Assembly (NCBI GenBank): GCA_017463985.1
Contig: JAFUEH010000025.1
Coordinates: forward strand, 1-64,000
Source of the DNA: Eubacterium sp.
GTDB lineage: Bacteria > Bacillota > Clostridia > Oscillospirales > Acutalibacteraceae
Direction of reading: 5' to 3'
Length of the DNA: 64,000 nucleotides
Both the position numbers and the translations under genes were made by a program. Below, piece by piece: positions 8,736-18,103 of this stretch (positions are counted from its first letter, which is position 1; every line of letters starts with the position of its first letter). The notes beneath the pieces were generated by a model. The model made no database searches and was not told the DNA's origin. It was given only the letters and a program-made list of their open reading frames with translations.

Positions 8736-10202
8736 ATGGCATATAAGCATGGCGTGTATATCAAAGAAAACGAAACCAGCGTTGCGGCTCCGATCCTTGG
8801 CACCGCCGGTCTTCAGGTTATCTTTGGTACTGCACCGATTAACCTCGTTGAAAATCCTTCTGCTGCCGTTAACAAGCCCATTCTTGTTAATAACTACGCC
8901 GAGGCCGTAGCAGCAGTCGGTTACAGCGATGACTATGAAAAATACACTCTTATGCAGAGTATTGATGCCTCTTTCAAACTCTTCAATGTTGCGCCGATTG
9001 TTCTCGTCAATGTTTTGGATCCTTCAAAGCATAAGGCAACGGTCGCAGCCGCAGATTATACCGTTAACGACGGACAGGCAACTGTGAATGTTAAAGGCCT
9101 GCTTCTCGCCGCGCTGGTTGTCAAAGTAGACAACACTACGCTTGAAGAAGGCGAACACTATACTACTTCGTTTGACGATGACGGATACGCTGTAGTAACG
9201 CTCACGACAGCAGGTAAAACTGTTCTCGGAGATAACACATCTCTCAATGTTGCCGGCACGAAGATTGATCCGACAGCGGTAACCGCAAACGACATCATCG
9301 GCGGCATTAACGCCAGCACCGGTGCAGAGAGCGGTCTTGAGGTTATTAGACAGGTATTCCCGACACTCGGTTATACTCCTGGTCTTATCCTTGCCCCGGG
9401 CTGGTCTCATATCGCTACGGTCGGCGCTGCCATCCAGGCAAAGTGCGTTGAAATCAACGACAACTTCACTTGCGAATGCGTCCTTGATATTCCGACCACG
9501 ACAGGAACAGCGACCAAGTACACCGATGTCAAGAACATCAAGGACACCTACGGTTACAATAGCAAGCACGCGATTCTCGCGTGGCCGAAGGTTCTGTATG
9601 GAACGAAGCAGATGTACTTCTCTGCTGCGCTCGCAGCGTTAATCGCTTACACGGATGCCAGCAATGACGACATCCCGAGTCGCTCACCTTCCAACAAACT
9701 TCTCGGCGTTACAGGCTCTGTACTTGCAGACGGTACCGAGGTTGTGCTTGACCAGCCGCAGGCAAATGTCCTCAACGGTGCAGGCGTGGTAACCGCGCTC
9801 AATTTCAACGGTTGGAGGTCATGGGGCGATAACACCGCATGCTATCCGGAGAATACCGATCCGAAGGACAGATGGATTAACTGCCGCAGAATGTTCTCCT
9901 GGCAGGCAAACTCCTTCATCCTCACTTATTTCAACAGGGTTGATGATCCTGCGAATTACAGACTCATCGAATCCATTGTTGACGAGGAGAACATCAGAGG
10001 CAACAGCCTCGTAGCCCAGGGCGCGGTAGCAGGCATGCGTATGGAGTACAACACTGATGAGAATCCGATTGAGAAAATCATCGAAGGCACCATGGTATTC
10101 CATCAGTACTTTGCGCCGTACTCCCCGGCACAGGTTATTGAAAACACACTTGAATTCAGCCCGGCAATGCTTGAGGCTGCACTCAGTGGCGAAAGCGAAT
10201 AA
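8736..10202 (+). CDS. Contractile tail sheath protein
   Basis: A 488-residue sheath subunit. The N terminus YKHGVYIKENETS and the region following it (GTAGLQVIFGTAPINL, VNNYAEAVAAVGYSDDYEKYTLMQSI) match P2 gpFI/PBSX-type sheaths, and the C-terminal domain has the conserved WxSWGDNTACYP-type core. On contraction the sheath drives the tube through the host envelope. AGGAGG precedes the ATG. Its presence fixes the morphology of the phage as contractile-tailed. Confidence 0.95.
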   Translation: MAYKHGVYIKENETSVAAPILGTAGLQVIFGTAPINLVENPSAAVNKPILVNNYAEAVAAVGYSDDYEKYTLMQSIDASFKLFNVAPIVLVNVLDPSKHKATVAAADYTVNDGQATVNVKGLLLAALVVKVDNTTLEEGEHYTTSFDDDGYAVVTLTTAGKTVLGDNTSLNVAGTKIDPTAVTANDIIGGINASTGAESGLEVIRQVFPTLGYTPGLILAPGWSHIATVGAAIQAKCVEINDNFTCECVLDIPTTTGTATKYTDVKNIKDTYGYNSKHAILAWPKVLYGTKQMYFSAALAALIAYTDASNDDIPSRSPSNKLLGVTGSVLADGTEVVLDQPQANVLNGAGVVTALNFNGWRSWGDNTACYPENTDPKDRWINCRRMFSWQANSFILTYFNRVDDPANYRLIESIVDEENIRGNSLVAQGAVAGMRMEYNTDENPIEKIIEGTMVFHQYFAPYSPAQVIENTLEFSPAMLEAALSGESE

Positions 10203-10215
10203 GGAGGGATAGCAG

Positions 10216-10734
10216 ATGAAGATTCCTGAGATTATCAACAACTGTAACTGCTATGACGGCCAGTCCAACAAACTGATCGGCGTTACAGGCGAGGTAACGC
10301 TCCCCGAGATTGAATTTCTTACTGAGACCTTAAGTGGCCTTGGCACCCTCGGAGAGATTGATGCTGTCGCAATCGGTCACACCTCCGCTCTTGAACAGGA
10401 GGTACCGTTCACTAACCTTTATAACGATATCTTCAAACTGATGAAGGTGAAGGACGGCGTGCATATCGTGCTCCGTCAGTCCCTTCAGGTCAAAGACAGT
10501 TCGACCGGCGCAACGCAGTTTGTGCCTATCAGAATCGTGATGAAGGGCTCGTTCAAGAAGTTTACTGTCGGTAACGCAAAGAAGGGCGGCCTCGGTGAGC
10601 CGTCTGTAACATTCGGCATTACTTATATTCTTATTGAAATCAATAAGAAAAACAAGTTTGAGCTGGATAAATACAACAATGTATTTAAAATTGACGGTCA
10701 GGATATGCTTGCCGACATCAAGAGCCAGATTTAA
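10216..10734 (+). CDS. Major tail tube protein (P2 gpFII-like)
   Basis: A 172-residue tube subunit directly after the sheath. The pattern NCYDGQSNKLIGVTGEVTLPEIEFLTETLSG and the C-terminal TYILIEINKKNKFELDKYNN are typical of P2 FII-family tube proteins. The tube is the inner channel for DNA, its length set by the tape measure protein. AAGGAGG precedes the ATG. Confidence 0.95.
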   Translation: MKIPEIINNCNCYDGQSNKLIGVTGEVTLPEIEFLTETLSGLGTLGEIDAVAIGHTSALEQEVPFTNLYNDIFKLMKVKDGVHIVLRQSLQVKDSSTGATQFVPIRIVMKGSFKKFTVGNAKKGGLGEPSVTFGITYILIEINKKNKFELDKYNNVFKIDGQDMLADIKSQI

Positions 10735-10760
10735 CGAATAATTAAATGGAGGAAAGAACT

Positions 10761-11132
10761 ATGGCAAAAGATGAACTTTTAACCAACGAAGACGATAACC
10801 TCGAAATCGTTGAAAGCACATCAGAGAAGCAGGATGAACCGGTTGAGGTAATCCTCAAATTCAAGAAGCCCTTCGTTTTTGAAGGCGTAACTTACAATGA
10901 AATTGATCTGTCTGCGTTGGAGAACATCACCGGCGAAGATATGATTCAGGTTAACAGAAGACTGACGGCCGACGGATGCGCACCGCTCCTTCAGGAAATG
11001 TCCTTGGAGTACGCGCAGATGATGGCCGCGCAGGTTACCGGTATGCCCATTGAATTATTCAAGGCGCTGCCGGCGAAGGCTTCAATGAAACTGAAGAACA
11101 TTGTAACAAATTTTATCTACGGCGAGGAATAA
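10761..11132 (+). CDS. Tail assembly chaperone, short form (gpE/gp41 family)
   Basis: The 123-residue zero-frame product. It has an acidic N terminus (about residues 1-30) followed by the conserved ILKFKKPFVFEGVTYNEIDLSALENITGEDM module of gpE/gp41/gp14-type tail assembly chaperones. These proteins hold the tape measure during tube assembly. The start is ATG 10761 behind GGAGG; an earlier in-frame start at 10746 lies before that ribosome site. A slippery heptamer near the 3' end allows a longer product. Confidence 0.88.
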   Translation: MAKDELLTNEDDNLEIVESTSEKQDEPVEVILKFKKPFVFEGVTYNEIDLSALENITGEDMIQVNRRLTADGCAPLLQEMSLEYAQMMAAQVTGMPIELFKALPAKASMKLKNIVTNFIYGEE

Positions 11133-11287
11133 GCCCCTCGTGGAACGACAAAGACATCCGCTATCTGGCGGTGTCATTATCAATCGCAGTTAAGACAGGC
11201 CTTGAGTATTTACTTCGAGACCTGTCTATTTTTGAGTTAATTGATTTAACGGAGGAGGTAAAAGAGGTCTATGGCAGGCTCAAGTAA
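10761..11287 (+). CDS. Tail assembly chaperone, -1 frameshift extension product
   Basis: A predicted 175-residue fusion made by a -1 ribosomal shift at 11108-11114. After the shift the -1 frame stays open for about 58 codons to TAA 11285-11287, coding for a segment with SWNDKDIRYLAVSLSIAV and LLRDLSIFELIDLTEEV. This matches the layout of lambda G/GT and P2 E/E', where a short and a shifted form are both needed for tail assembly. The extension overlaps the first 17 bases of the tape measure gene. The frame and motif are seen; the shift itself is inferred. Confidence 0.8.
11108..11114 (+). promoter_or_regulatory. -1 frameshift slippery heptamer A AAT TTT
   Basis: The zero-frame codons ACA AAT TTT contain the canonical X XXY YYZ heptamer with X = A and Y = T. 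Both tRNAs can re-pair in the -1 frame (AAA TTT). The zero-frame stop TAA lies 16 bases downstream (11130-11132), so only shifted ribosomes enter the extension. Confidence 0.8.
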
Positions 11288-13841
11288 AGAAATGAAACTT
11301 GCGATCAAGATAGCCGGTAAAGTCGATAGTTCTCTTGGAAAGAGCTTCTCATCGGTTAATTCAAAGATTGCAAAGATAGGCAGCCTTGCGTTAAAGGCAA
11401 CCGGAATTGCCGCCGGAGCGGTGGCAGCCATCGGTGGAGCCGCGGTCAAGGTCGGCAAGGAATTTGAATCGTCAATGTCTCAAGTATATGCAACTATGGG
11501 CGTTGATAAGTCAAGCGCGGAAGGTCAGAAAACGATGGAAACGCTTGAAAAAGCGGCCAGAGATATGGGTAAGTCCACAGCCTTCTCTGCATCAGAAGCA
11601 GCCGAAGGTTTAAACTACCTTGCACTTGCTGGCTATTCTGCAGACGAAGCCGCAACCGCACTTCCTTACACCTTAAAACTTGCCGGAGCTGGCGCGATGG
11701 AACTCGGTGCTGCATCCGACATGGTAACCGATGCAATGGCTGCTCTGAATCTTGAAGCAAACGAGACCAACCTCTCAACATTCTCGGACCAGTTAGCGAA
11801 AACAGCAACGAAGACGAACACCAGCGTGTCGCAACTTGGTGAAGCCATCTTGACGGTGGGCGGTACCGCCGCAAACCTTGCAGGAGGCACATCAGAGCTG
11901 AACGCAGCGCTCGGTATTCTCGCGAATGTCGGTATCAAAGGCTCTGAAGGCGGTACCAAGCTGCGTAATATGATTACTTCATTGCAGTCGCCTACAGATA
12001 AAGCTGCAGGCGCTATGAAGGAACTCGGTCTTCAGGTTTATGATCAGCAAGGCAATATGCGCAGCCTTAACGACATATTCTCTGATATGAATACTGCGAT
12101 GGCCGGAATGACTAACGCCGAGAAGGACAACCTCCTCTCTTCAATGTTCAATAAGAGAGACCTGGCTGCCGCTCGTGCGATGATGTCGGGTGCAGGCGAA
12201 GAATTTGCGAACTTGCAGGCAACAATTCAAGACTCGGCTGGAGCAACGGACCAGATGTACGCCACTCAGTTGGACAATCTCGAGGGCGATATATCCATAT
12301 TCAAGTCTGCACTTTCTGACCTCGGAATCGGAATATATGAGAACATCGGCGGCGGAGTCCGGGATGCTGTACAACTCGGAACCGAATGCCTCGGCGATTT
12401 AAGTGCCGCATTTGAAGAAGGCGGCCTTGCCGGAATGGTCGGTGAGGTAGGCAATGTCCTATCCAAGATAATAGATTACATAATGGACCTCGCACCGGAA
12501 ATCCTCGGCGCAGCAATGGACCTTATAACTAATCTGATAACAGGACTGACAAACTCGGCAGACAAAATCGGTGATGTCGCAGTAATGCTGTTCTCGCAGT
12601 TCATCCAGGGCTGGGGTACCGCGCTTCCCATGCTGTTGCAGTTGGCCGGGAACCTTGTTCTTGCGCTCGCAGATGCGCTCGTAGCAGAACTGCCGACAAT
12701 CATTGATACCGTGATGAATACCATCAGTCAACTCGGAGATATAGCGCTTGAACTGCTTCCGCTTCTTTTGGATGCCGGAGTACAGCTGCTCATGGCGCTG
12801 GCTCAAGGTGTCGTTCAGGCGCTGCCTCAGTTGATACAGATTGCATCACAAATAATGGTTGGACTTTTCGCAGCAATCAACACATACCTTCCGCAACTGC
12901 TCCAGGCAGGCATACAGATTCTGATGGCATTGCTCCAGGGCTTGATTCAGGCGCTGCCGCAAATCATTCAGAGCGTTATGCAGGTAATCAATTACTTTGT
13001 AATGTGCGTGCTGCAGAACCTTCCGATTATTTTATCAGCAGGATTCCAGTTGCTCTGGGCGCTGGTCAACGGAATCATGAACAACCTGGACATGATTATC
13101 AACGCGGCAATCACTTTAATCGGCGAACTCATCGCCGGTCTTCTGCAGAATCTGCCGTTGCTGATCAGTTGCGCGATACAGCTCATCGTAGCCCTTGCTG
13201 CTGGATTAATTCAGGCGATACCGCAGTTAATCGCAGTGATACCGCAGATTATTATTGCTATCGTAAATGCATTTACGAGCACCGATTGGAGCGGAATTGG
13301 TAAGGACATAATCAACGGAATCAAAGACGGTCTGAACGCGATGAAGGACTCGCTCATAAATACCGCGAAGAACATCTGGAATTCCATCAAGAGCATCTTC
13401 TCCAAGAAGGTGGAAACCAATGTGTCGGTATCCGGAGGCGCGACACAGCACGCCGCCGGCGGTATTTTCAGTCAGGCAACCCTGTTGCCGTCTGTGAACG
13501 GTTCAAACCACATTGTTGGTGAGGCAGGACCGGAAGCCATCCTTCCGCTCCAGGCCTTATGGGATAACCTCTCGGCTACAATTACGCCGGGATTCACAAC
13601 CATAAACGACAAACTCAATGTACTGGCGAATAAACTTCTGACAAACGGTTCGGCGAACAGCAGCAGCGACAACAACGCTACCGTAGGTGGAGCCCAGCCG
13701 CAGATTGTATTCTCGCCTCAGATTACCATCCAGGGTAACGCAAACAAAGAGGATGTTGAAGATGCGCTGACAATGAGCATGCAGAAATTTGAGGAAATGT
13801 ATAACCGCATGATGAAGCAGAGACAGCGCGTAGCGTTTTAA
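11271..13841 (+). CDS. Tail tape measure protein, TP901 family
   Basis: An 856-residue protein that sets tail length. The N-terminal half carries the TP901 core (FESSMSQVYATMGVDKSSAEG, ALNLEANETNLSTFSDQLAKTATKTNTSVSQLGEAI, GIKGSEGGTKLRNMITSLQSP). Residues about 370-670 form a long hydrophobic, repeat-rich stretch with many LP/QLL/IQALPQLIQ units, typical of membrane-interacting tape measure segments. ACGGAGGAGG precedes the ATG, which lies inside the chaperone extension. Confidence 0.95.
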   Translation: MAGSSKEMKLAIKIAGKVDSSLGKSFSSVNSKIAKIGSLALKATGIAAGAVAAIGGAAVKVGKEFESSMSQVYATMGVDKSSAEGQKTMETLEKAARDMGKSTAFSASEAAEGLNYLALAGYSADEAATALPYTLKLAGAGAMELGAASDMVTDAMAALNLEANETNLSTFSDQLAKTATKTNTSVSQLGEAILTVGGTAANLAGGTSELNAALGILANVGIKGSEGGTKLRNMITSLQSPTDKAAGAMKELGLQVYDQQGNMRSLNDIFSDMNTAMAGMTNAEKDNLLSSMFNKRDLAAARAMMSGAGEEFANLQATIQDSAGATDQMYATQLDNLEGDISIFKSALSDLGIGIYENIGGGVRDAVQLGTECLGDLSAAFEEGGLAGMVGEVGNVLSKIIDYIMDLAPEILGAAMDLITNLITGLTNSADKIGDVAVMLFSQFIQGWGTALPMLLQLAGNLVLALADALVAELPTIIDTVMNTISQLGDIALELLPLLLDAGVQLLMALAQGVVQALPQLIQIASQIMVGLFAAINTYLPQLLQAGIQILMALLQGLIQALPQIIQSVMQVINYFVMCVLQNLPIILSAGFQLLWALVNGIMNNLDMIINAAITLIGELIAGLLQNLPLLISCAIQLIVALAAGLIQAIPQLIAVIPQIIIAIVNAFTSTDWSGIGKDIINGIKDGLNAMKDSLINTAKNIWNSIKSIFSKKVETNVSVSGGATQHAAGGIFSQATLLPSVNGSNHIVGEAGPEAILPLQALWDNLSATITPGFTTINDKLNVLANKLLTNGSANSSSDNNATVGGAQPQIVFSPQITIQGNANKEDVEDALTMSMQKFEEMYNRMMKQRQRVAF

Positions 13842-13858
13842 GAAATGAGGGAAAGGAT

Positions 13859-14074
13859 ATGGCAACAAAAACCTATAAGACCGTCCAGGGCGATACATGG
13901 GATTTAATATCCTTTGCCCTCTACGGAACTGAAAAATATGTCGGGGAGTTAATGGAGAGCAATCCTTCACTTTTGGATTATTCCATCTTCCCGGCAGGAA
14001 TCAGATTGACCGCGCCGGACATTGCGGTTGAAAGCGACGATGAAGACTTCCCGGAATGGAGGCAGGTTGAGTGA
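13859..14074 (+). CDS. Tail protein X (LysM-like)
   Basis: A 71-residue protein of the P2 gpX family, a small LysM-like tail protein located after the tape measure gene. The pattern YKTVQGDTWDLISFALYGTEKYVGELMESNP is diagnostic. It is thought to act in baseplate hub assembly. Its TGA overlaps the GTG start of the next gene. Confidence 0.92.
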   Translation: MATKTYKTVQGDTWDLISFALYGTEKYVGELMESNPSLLDYSIFPAGIRLTAPDIAVESDDEDFPEWRQVE

Positions 14075-15081
14075 GTACTGCAAGAAAAGCCAGGGTAACG
14101 CTGACCAAGGTGAGCGGCAAAAGCACCAAAGATTACAGCGGCTATGTTAAGAGTTTTACATACACAGATGTATACGGAGATGCGAGCGACTCCTTCAGCG
14201 CGGAGTTTGACGACAAAGCGTTGAAGTACATGGGCGGTTGGATGCCTAAGAAGGGCAACAAGTTCACGGCATCGGTTCTTCTAAGCGATTGGCTGAAAGA
14301 TGGAGAAAACAAGAAGATTAAATTCGGGAAATTTATTCTTGATGATTTTTCACTTTCAGGAAGACCGCTCTCCTGCACTATCTCTGCGGTGTCAATGCCG
14401 TCATCGAGTGCATTCAGCACGAAGCAGCGCACGAAGACATGGAAGAAGATAACCATCCAGCAGATAGCGAAGAAGATAGCCAAGAGATACAAGCTCGCCC
14501 TGGTCTACGATGCCGAAAAGGTAACCATAAAGAGCATTGAGCAAAAAGACGAGACGGACAGCTCGTTCCTTAATTCGCTCTGCAAGGATTATGGCATAGC
14601 CATGAAAATATTTAACAGCAAACTCGTCATTTACAGTGAGGCGAAGTACGAGAAAAAGAAGGCTGCCTTCAGCGTAAGTGAAAAAGAAATGCTCTCCTGG
14701 ACTTACAACGATACCGTCGCCGGTACATACACCGGAGCGAAATACTCGTACCAGGATCCAAAGAGCAATAAAACAATAAAGGTGCAGGTCGGCAAGGGAA
14801 GCCGCTGGCTGACTGCTCAAGGCGAAGCAGGCAGCAAAGCAGATGCGCAGAAGAAGGCATACGCAGCGGTGAACAATTCAAACAAGGATATGACCACAAT
14901 CAAGTTTGAGATTATGGCGAATCCAAAGATGATAGCGACCGCCTGCATCAAAATCACAGGACTGCAGAACATAAACGGTAAATATTTCGTAACGAAGGTT
15001 ACTCACAATATCGGGACGAAATATACAATGTCCGTTGAAGCAAGGAAGGTGCAGCAGCGCCTCCCGAAGAAGAAGGGATAA
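14071..15081 (+). CDS. Late control gene D protein / baseplate hub
   Basis: A 336-residue protein of the P2 gpD family (gp27-like hub). The N terminus ARKARVTLTKVSGKSTKDYSGYVKSF and the central EQKDETDSSFLNSLCKDYGIAMKIF are characteristic. The hub joins the tube to the spike at the baseplate centre. It starts with GTG 14071 within the stop codon of gene X, suggesting coupled translation. Confidence 0.92.
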   Translation: MSTARKARVTLTKVSGKSTKDYSGYVKSFTYTDVYGDASDSFSAEFDDKALKYMGGWMPKKGNKFTASVLLSDWLKDGENKKIKFGKFILDDFSLSGRPLSCTISAVSMPSSSAFSTKQRTKTWKKITIQQIAKKIAKRYKLALVYDAEKVTIKSIEQKDETDSSFLNSLCKDYGIAMKIFNSKLVIYSEAKYEKKKAAFSVSEKEMLSWTYNDTVAGTYTGAKYSYQDPKSNKTIKVQVGKGSRWLTAQGEAGSKADAQKKAYAAVNNSNKDMTTIKFEIMANPKMIATACIKITGLQNINGKYFVTKVTHNIGTKYTMSVEARKVQQRLPKKKG

Positions 15082-15082
15082 T

Positions 15083-15454
15083 ATGGCAAAAGGCCCAGAC
15101 ATCAGAATAGGAACGGTATCAACCGTTGACTATGAGCACGGCATGGTATCCGTTAAATACGAAGAACTGAGCGGAGCAGTAACCGCGGAGATGCCGGTTC
15201 TCTCTTTTAACGACGAATACAAAATGCCGAACATTGACGACACTGTCCTCGTTCTTTACCTCTCAAATGGTTCCTCAATCGGAATTGTACTCGGGAAGAT
15301 ATGGAACGAAGGCAATCCACCGGTTAGCGCCGGGAAGGGCGTATACCGGAAACAAATAGCAGACGACGCGTTCATGGAGTACAAAGACGGAACGCTGAAA
15401 ATAAAAGCACCTAAGGTGCTGATTGAAACAGATGAAGGTAACAATGAGTATTAG
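15083..15454 (+). CDS. Baseplate assembly protein V-like (spike)
   Basis: A 123-residue protein with the oligonucleotide-binding-type fold pattern of gpV/gp5 spikes (RIGTVSTVDYEHGMVSVKYEE, PNIDDTVLVLYLSNGSSIGIVLGKIW) and a short beta-strand C terminus (DGTLKIKAPKVLIET) like the start of a spike helix. It is shorter than P2 gpV. The ATG at 15083 abuts the previous stop; the longer in-frame start at 15035 lies within the hub gene and lacks a ribosome site. Confidence 0.85.
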   Translation: MAKGPDIRIGTVSTVDYEHGMVSVKYEELSGAVTAEMPVLSFNDEYKMPNIDDTVLVLYLSNGSSIGIVLGKIWNEGNPPVSAGKGVYRKQIADDAFMEYKDGTLKIKAPKVLIETDEGNNEY

Positions 15455-15465
15455 GAGGTGATAGC

Positions 15466-15861
15466 GTGGCAATCGGCAGCTGGGGAAAGAGTGTGGTATT
15501 CGAGATAAGCGACAAGAAGATAATGACTCCTTCAAGTTTTGAATACAGCAGCACGGCCAGATGGAATTCACACGAGATAATCGGACAGTCTCCGAAGGGT
15601 GAATTCGTCGGACCGGGCTCCGGCAAGGTGGTCATTGATATCATCCTTGATGCAACGCTCGGAGTGAAGCCTGCATCCGTTATCAAAACCTTAAGAAAGG
15701 CGAGAGACAACGGCACCGTAGAATACCTTAAAATCGGAAAAGCCAAGATTGGCAATTACAAATGGGCTATCACAGATATGAGCGAAAAGTGGGATGTCGT
15801 GTATGACGGCGGCGAGCTCGCCAGAGCGACTCTCAATATTACTTTCAGCGAATACAGATAG
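15466..15861 (+). CDS. Tail protein U-like
   Basis: A 131-residue protein of the P2 gpU family: the pattern VVFEISDKKIMTPSSFEYSSTARWNSHEIIGQSPKGEFVGPGSGKVVIDI is typical. It starts with GTG 15466 behind AGGAGGTGA. Family members take part in tail or baseplate completion. In P2-like genomes gpU lies next to tape measure, X and D genes, as it does here. Confidence 0.9.
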   Translation: MAIGSWGKSVVFEISDKKIMTPSSFEYSSTARWNSHEIIGQSPKGEFVGPGSGKVVIDIILDATLGVKPASVIKTLRKARDNGTVEYLKIGKAKIGNYKWAITDMSEKWDVVYDGGELARATLNITFSEYR

Positions 15862-15872
15862 GAGGAATCACA

Positions 15873-16295
15873 ATGGCTATAGCAATAAACGATGTGGTGG
15901 TTACCTCCGATACGGAAGAAACCCAGAGATTCATCGCAGAGGTAACAGCGACCATTCAGATGATAATAACAACCCCAGTCGGCAGTATTCCGTTGTTCCG
16001 CAACTTCGGAATTGATATGTCTATGCTCGGATACCCTCCGGCAGTTGCGAAGGAAATGCTCTCGCAGGAGTTGATTGAAAAAATAGAACTATTCGAGCCG
16101 AGAATCATCGTTGAAACCGTTGATATCATAACCAAGACAGACGGCGGCATTGATGTCAGAATATCAGTCATGAGGAAATACGATGTTGAGGTCGATGAAG
16201 ACGAAGAAGACCTCACCACCGATGAGGACGACTTCTACTACGATGACGACGACTACGATGCAGACGAGGAGGAAGATACGGATGAGCAATCTTGA
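15873..16295 (+). CDS. Baseplate wedge protein, GPW/gp25 family, with acidic tail
   Basis: A 140-residue protein. Residues 1 to about 105 form the gp25/gpW lysozyme-like wedge domain (SDTEETQRFIAEVTATIQMIITTPVGSIPLFRNFGIDMSMLGYP). The last 35 residues are an unusual low-complexity acidic tail (EDEEDLTTDEDDFYYDDDDY and onward) not normal for the family. The tail overlaps the start of the next gene by 14 bases. Confidence 0.9.
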   Translation: MAIAINDVVVTSDTEETQRFIAEVTATIQMIITTPVGSIPLFRNFGIDMSMLGYPPAVAKEMLSQELIEKIELFEPRIIVETVDIITKTDGGIDVRISVMRKYDVEVDEDEEDLTTDEDDFYYDDDDYDADEEEDTDEQS

Positions 16296-17424
16296 TAATC
16301 TCCCGGATATTAATTTTATTGAGAATTTGACCGTAGAGGACCTGCGCAGTTCGTTAATTGCAGATTACGAGCAGCGCTTAAGCGAACTGAAGGGAAAAGA
16401 AACAAAACTTGCCCAGGCAAGCGAGCAGCGTCTCGTCTTATATGGCGTGGCGGCAATCCTCTATCAGATGTATCAATATATTAACCGCGGTGGCAGAAAC
16501 AACCTTTTGAAATACGCATACGGCGACTATCTTGACAATCTCGCAGCCCTGAAAGGAATCACGAGGACCAGCGCAAAGCCGGCAAGCGTTATCGTGCGAT
16601 TCGCGATGTCTGAAACGCGCAGCACGGCCGTTGGCATTCCTGCCGGAACGAGAGTCTCTCCGGACGGAGATGTGTTCTTCGAGGTACCGGAATACAGCGA
16701 AATACTCGCCGGCAGTTTATACGCCGATATCGAGTGCGTGTGCACTGATCCTGGAATAGAAGGAAACGGCTTTGAGGTCGGCGAGATTAACACGCTTGTG
16801 GATCCGGTTAACTACATTGCGACGGTATCAAATACCACCGTCAGCGAAGGCGGCGCAAACATTGAAGATGACGAAGCGTTCAGAGAGAGAATATTCCTCG
16901 CTCCTGCAGCATATAGCGTAGCCGGACCGGAAGCAGCGTATGTCTATTGGGCAAAAACCTATTCGCCGGCGATAACCGATGTAAATGCGGTTACCGAGGA
17001 AGGCTCTGCGGTAGTGCAAATTCGCTTTTTAATGGATGGGGCAATACCGAGCGCGGCTATGGTTCAAAACCTCGAGGAATACCTCGCAGACGAGAATATC
17101 AGACCGCTCACAGATATGGTTGAAGTGTCAGCGCCGACAGCCTCATCGTTTAACATTAATGTGTCTTATTGCATTAACAAGAGCGACAGAAACCGTGCAG
17201 CCACAATCCAGGCAGCCGTCGCAGATGCGGTTAACAACTATACGAAATGGCAAACCGAAAAAATCGGAAGGGACATCAATCCTTCCAAACTGACTGAACT
17301 GATGATGGCAGCAGGAGCCAAGAGAGTAGTGGTAACATCCCCGACATACACCGTCATTGACAATGAGCATGTCGCAGCCATCGGAACCACAAATACGGTT
17401 TATAACGGATTGGAAGATGATTAA
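16282..17424 (+). CDS. Baseplate J-like protein
   Basis: A 380-residue baseplate wedge protein of the Mu gp47/P2 gpJ family. Recognisable parts are the N terminus DNLPDINFIENLTVEDLRSSLIADYEQRL, the GDYLDNLAALKGITR motif and GIPAGTRVSPDG. It starts at ATG 16282 after GAGGAGG; a longer in-frame reading from 16183 lies inside the previous gene and translates to non-natural Thr-rich sequence. Confidence 0.93.
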   Translation: MSNLDNLPDINFIENLTVEDLRSSLIADYEQRLSELKGKETKLAQASEQRLVLYGVAAILYQMYQYINRGGRNNLLKYAYGDYLDNLAALKGITRTSAKPASVIVRFAMSETRSTAVGIPAGTRVSPDGDVFFEVPEYSEILAGSLYADIECVCTDPGIEGNGFEVGEINTLVDPVNYIATVSNTTVSEGGANIEDDEAFRERIFLAPAAYSVAGPEAAYVYWAKTYSPAITDVNAVTEEGSAVVQIRFLMDGAIPSAAMVQNLEEYLADENIRPLTDMVEVSAPTASSFNINVSYCINKSDRNRAATIQAAVADAVNNYTKWQTEKIGRDINPSKLTELMMAAGAKRVVVTSPTYTVIDNEHVAAIGTTNTVYNGLEDD

Positions 17425-17426
17425 CG

Positions 17427-18101
17427 ATGACAAAAATACAGGACATACAATTAAAAGAATTGCTGCCGAGCAATCTGACATCGGATGAGGTGGATGCGTT
17501 ATCTTACGCAATAAAAAATGCCACCGCAAAGGTGTGCGCGGCAGCGGACAGAATAAGAGTAATCGCCCTTATTGATGAAGCACCGGAGGAAATCGTTGAC
17601 TACCTGGCGGTAGAATTCAACTCCCCTTATTATGACCAGTCGCTTGATTTGAGTGTGAAGCGGAATGTTGTCAAAAACACACTTGCGCGGTACGCAAAAG
17701 TCGGAACGCCCGGAATAATAAAAGATTACCTTGCTTCAATGGGCGAAGAAGTTGAAATACTGGAGTGGCAGGATTACGGCGGCGAGCCGTACCACTTTTC
17801 TATTTATGTTACTATGCCGCATGATTCAGAGGTAACACCTGAACTCATAGCCGAGACGAAGGACAAGATAAGCAAACTCAAAAACCTTCGTTCAATAATG
17901 GATGAGCTGCAGCTGATAAAACAGATAGTAGACTCGCTGACGGTCGCCGAAGCCACCGCAAGCGCGTTGGTAGTAGAGCGACACATTGGAGAAACCGAGA
18001 ACATTATGTTCCTGTTGGACAACTTCACATTCTTGGTTGACCGGAACGAGGCGTTCCTGGCATACGGTAACTCGCTCATAACATTTGATAAGGAGGAATA
18101 A
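17427..18101 (+). CDS. Tail protein I-like (baseplate, P2 gpI family)
   Basis: A 224-residue protein with the gpI family signature LLPSNLTSDEVDALSYAIKNATAKVCAAADRIRVIALIDEAPEEIVDYLAVEF. This baseplate component normally sits between J and the tail fibre genes, as it does here. It begins two bases after the J stop codon. Confidence 0.92.
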   Translation: MTKIQDIQLKELLPSNLTSDEVDALSYAIKNATAKVCAAADRIRVIALIDEAPEEIVDYLAVEFNSPYYDQSLDLSVKRNVVKNTLARYAKVGTPGIIKDYLASMGEEVEILEWQDYGGEPYHFSIYVTMPHDSEVTPELIAETKDKISKLKNLRSIMDELQLIKQIVDSLTVAEATASALVVERHIGETENIMFLLDNFTFLVDRNEAFLAYGNSLITFDKEE

Positions 18102-18103
18102 AA

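Noticed and set aside
9024-9569. 181-codon - strand frame inside the tail sheath gene
   Set aside because: Shadow of the sheath gene; composition is Cys/Arg rich without recognisable pattern.
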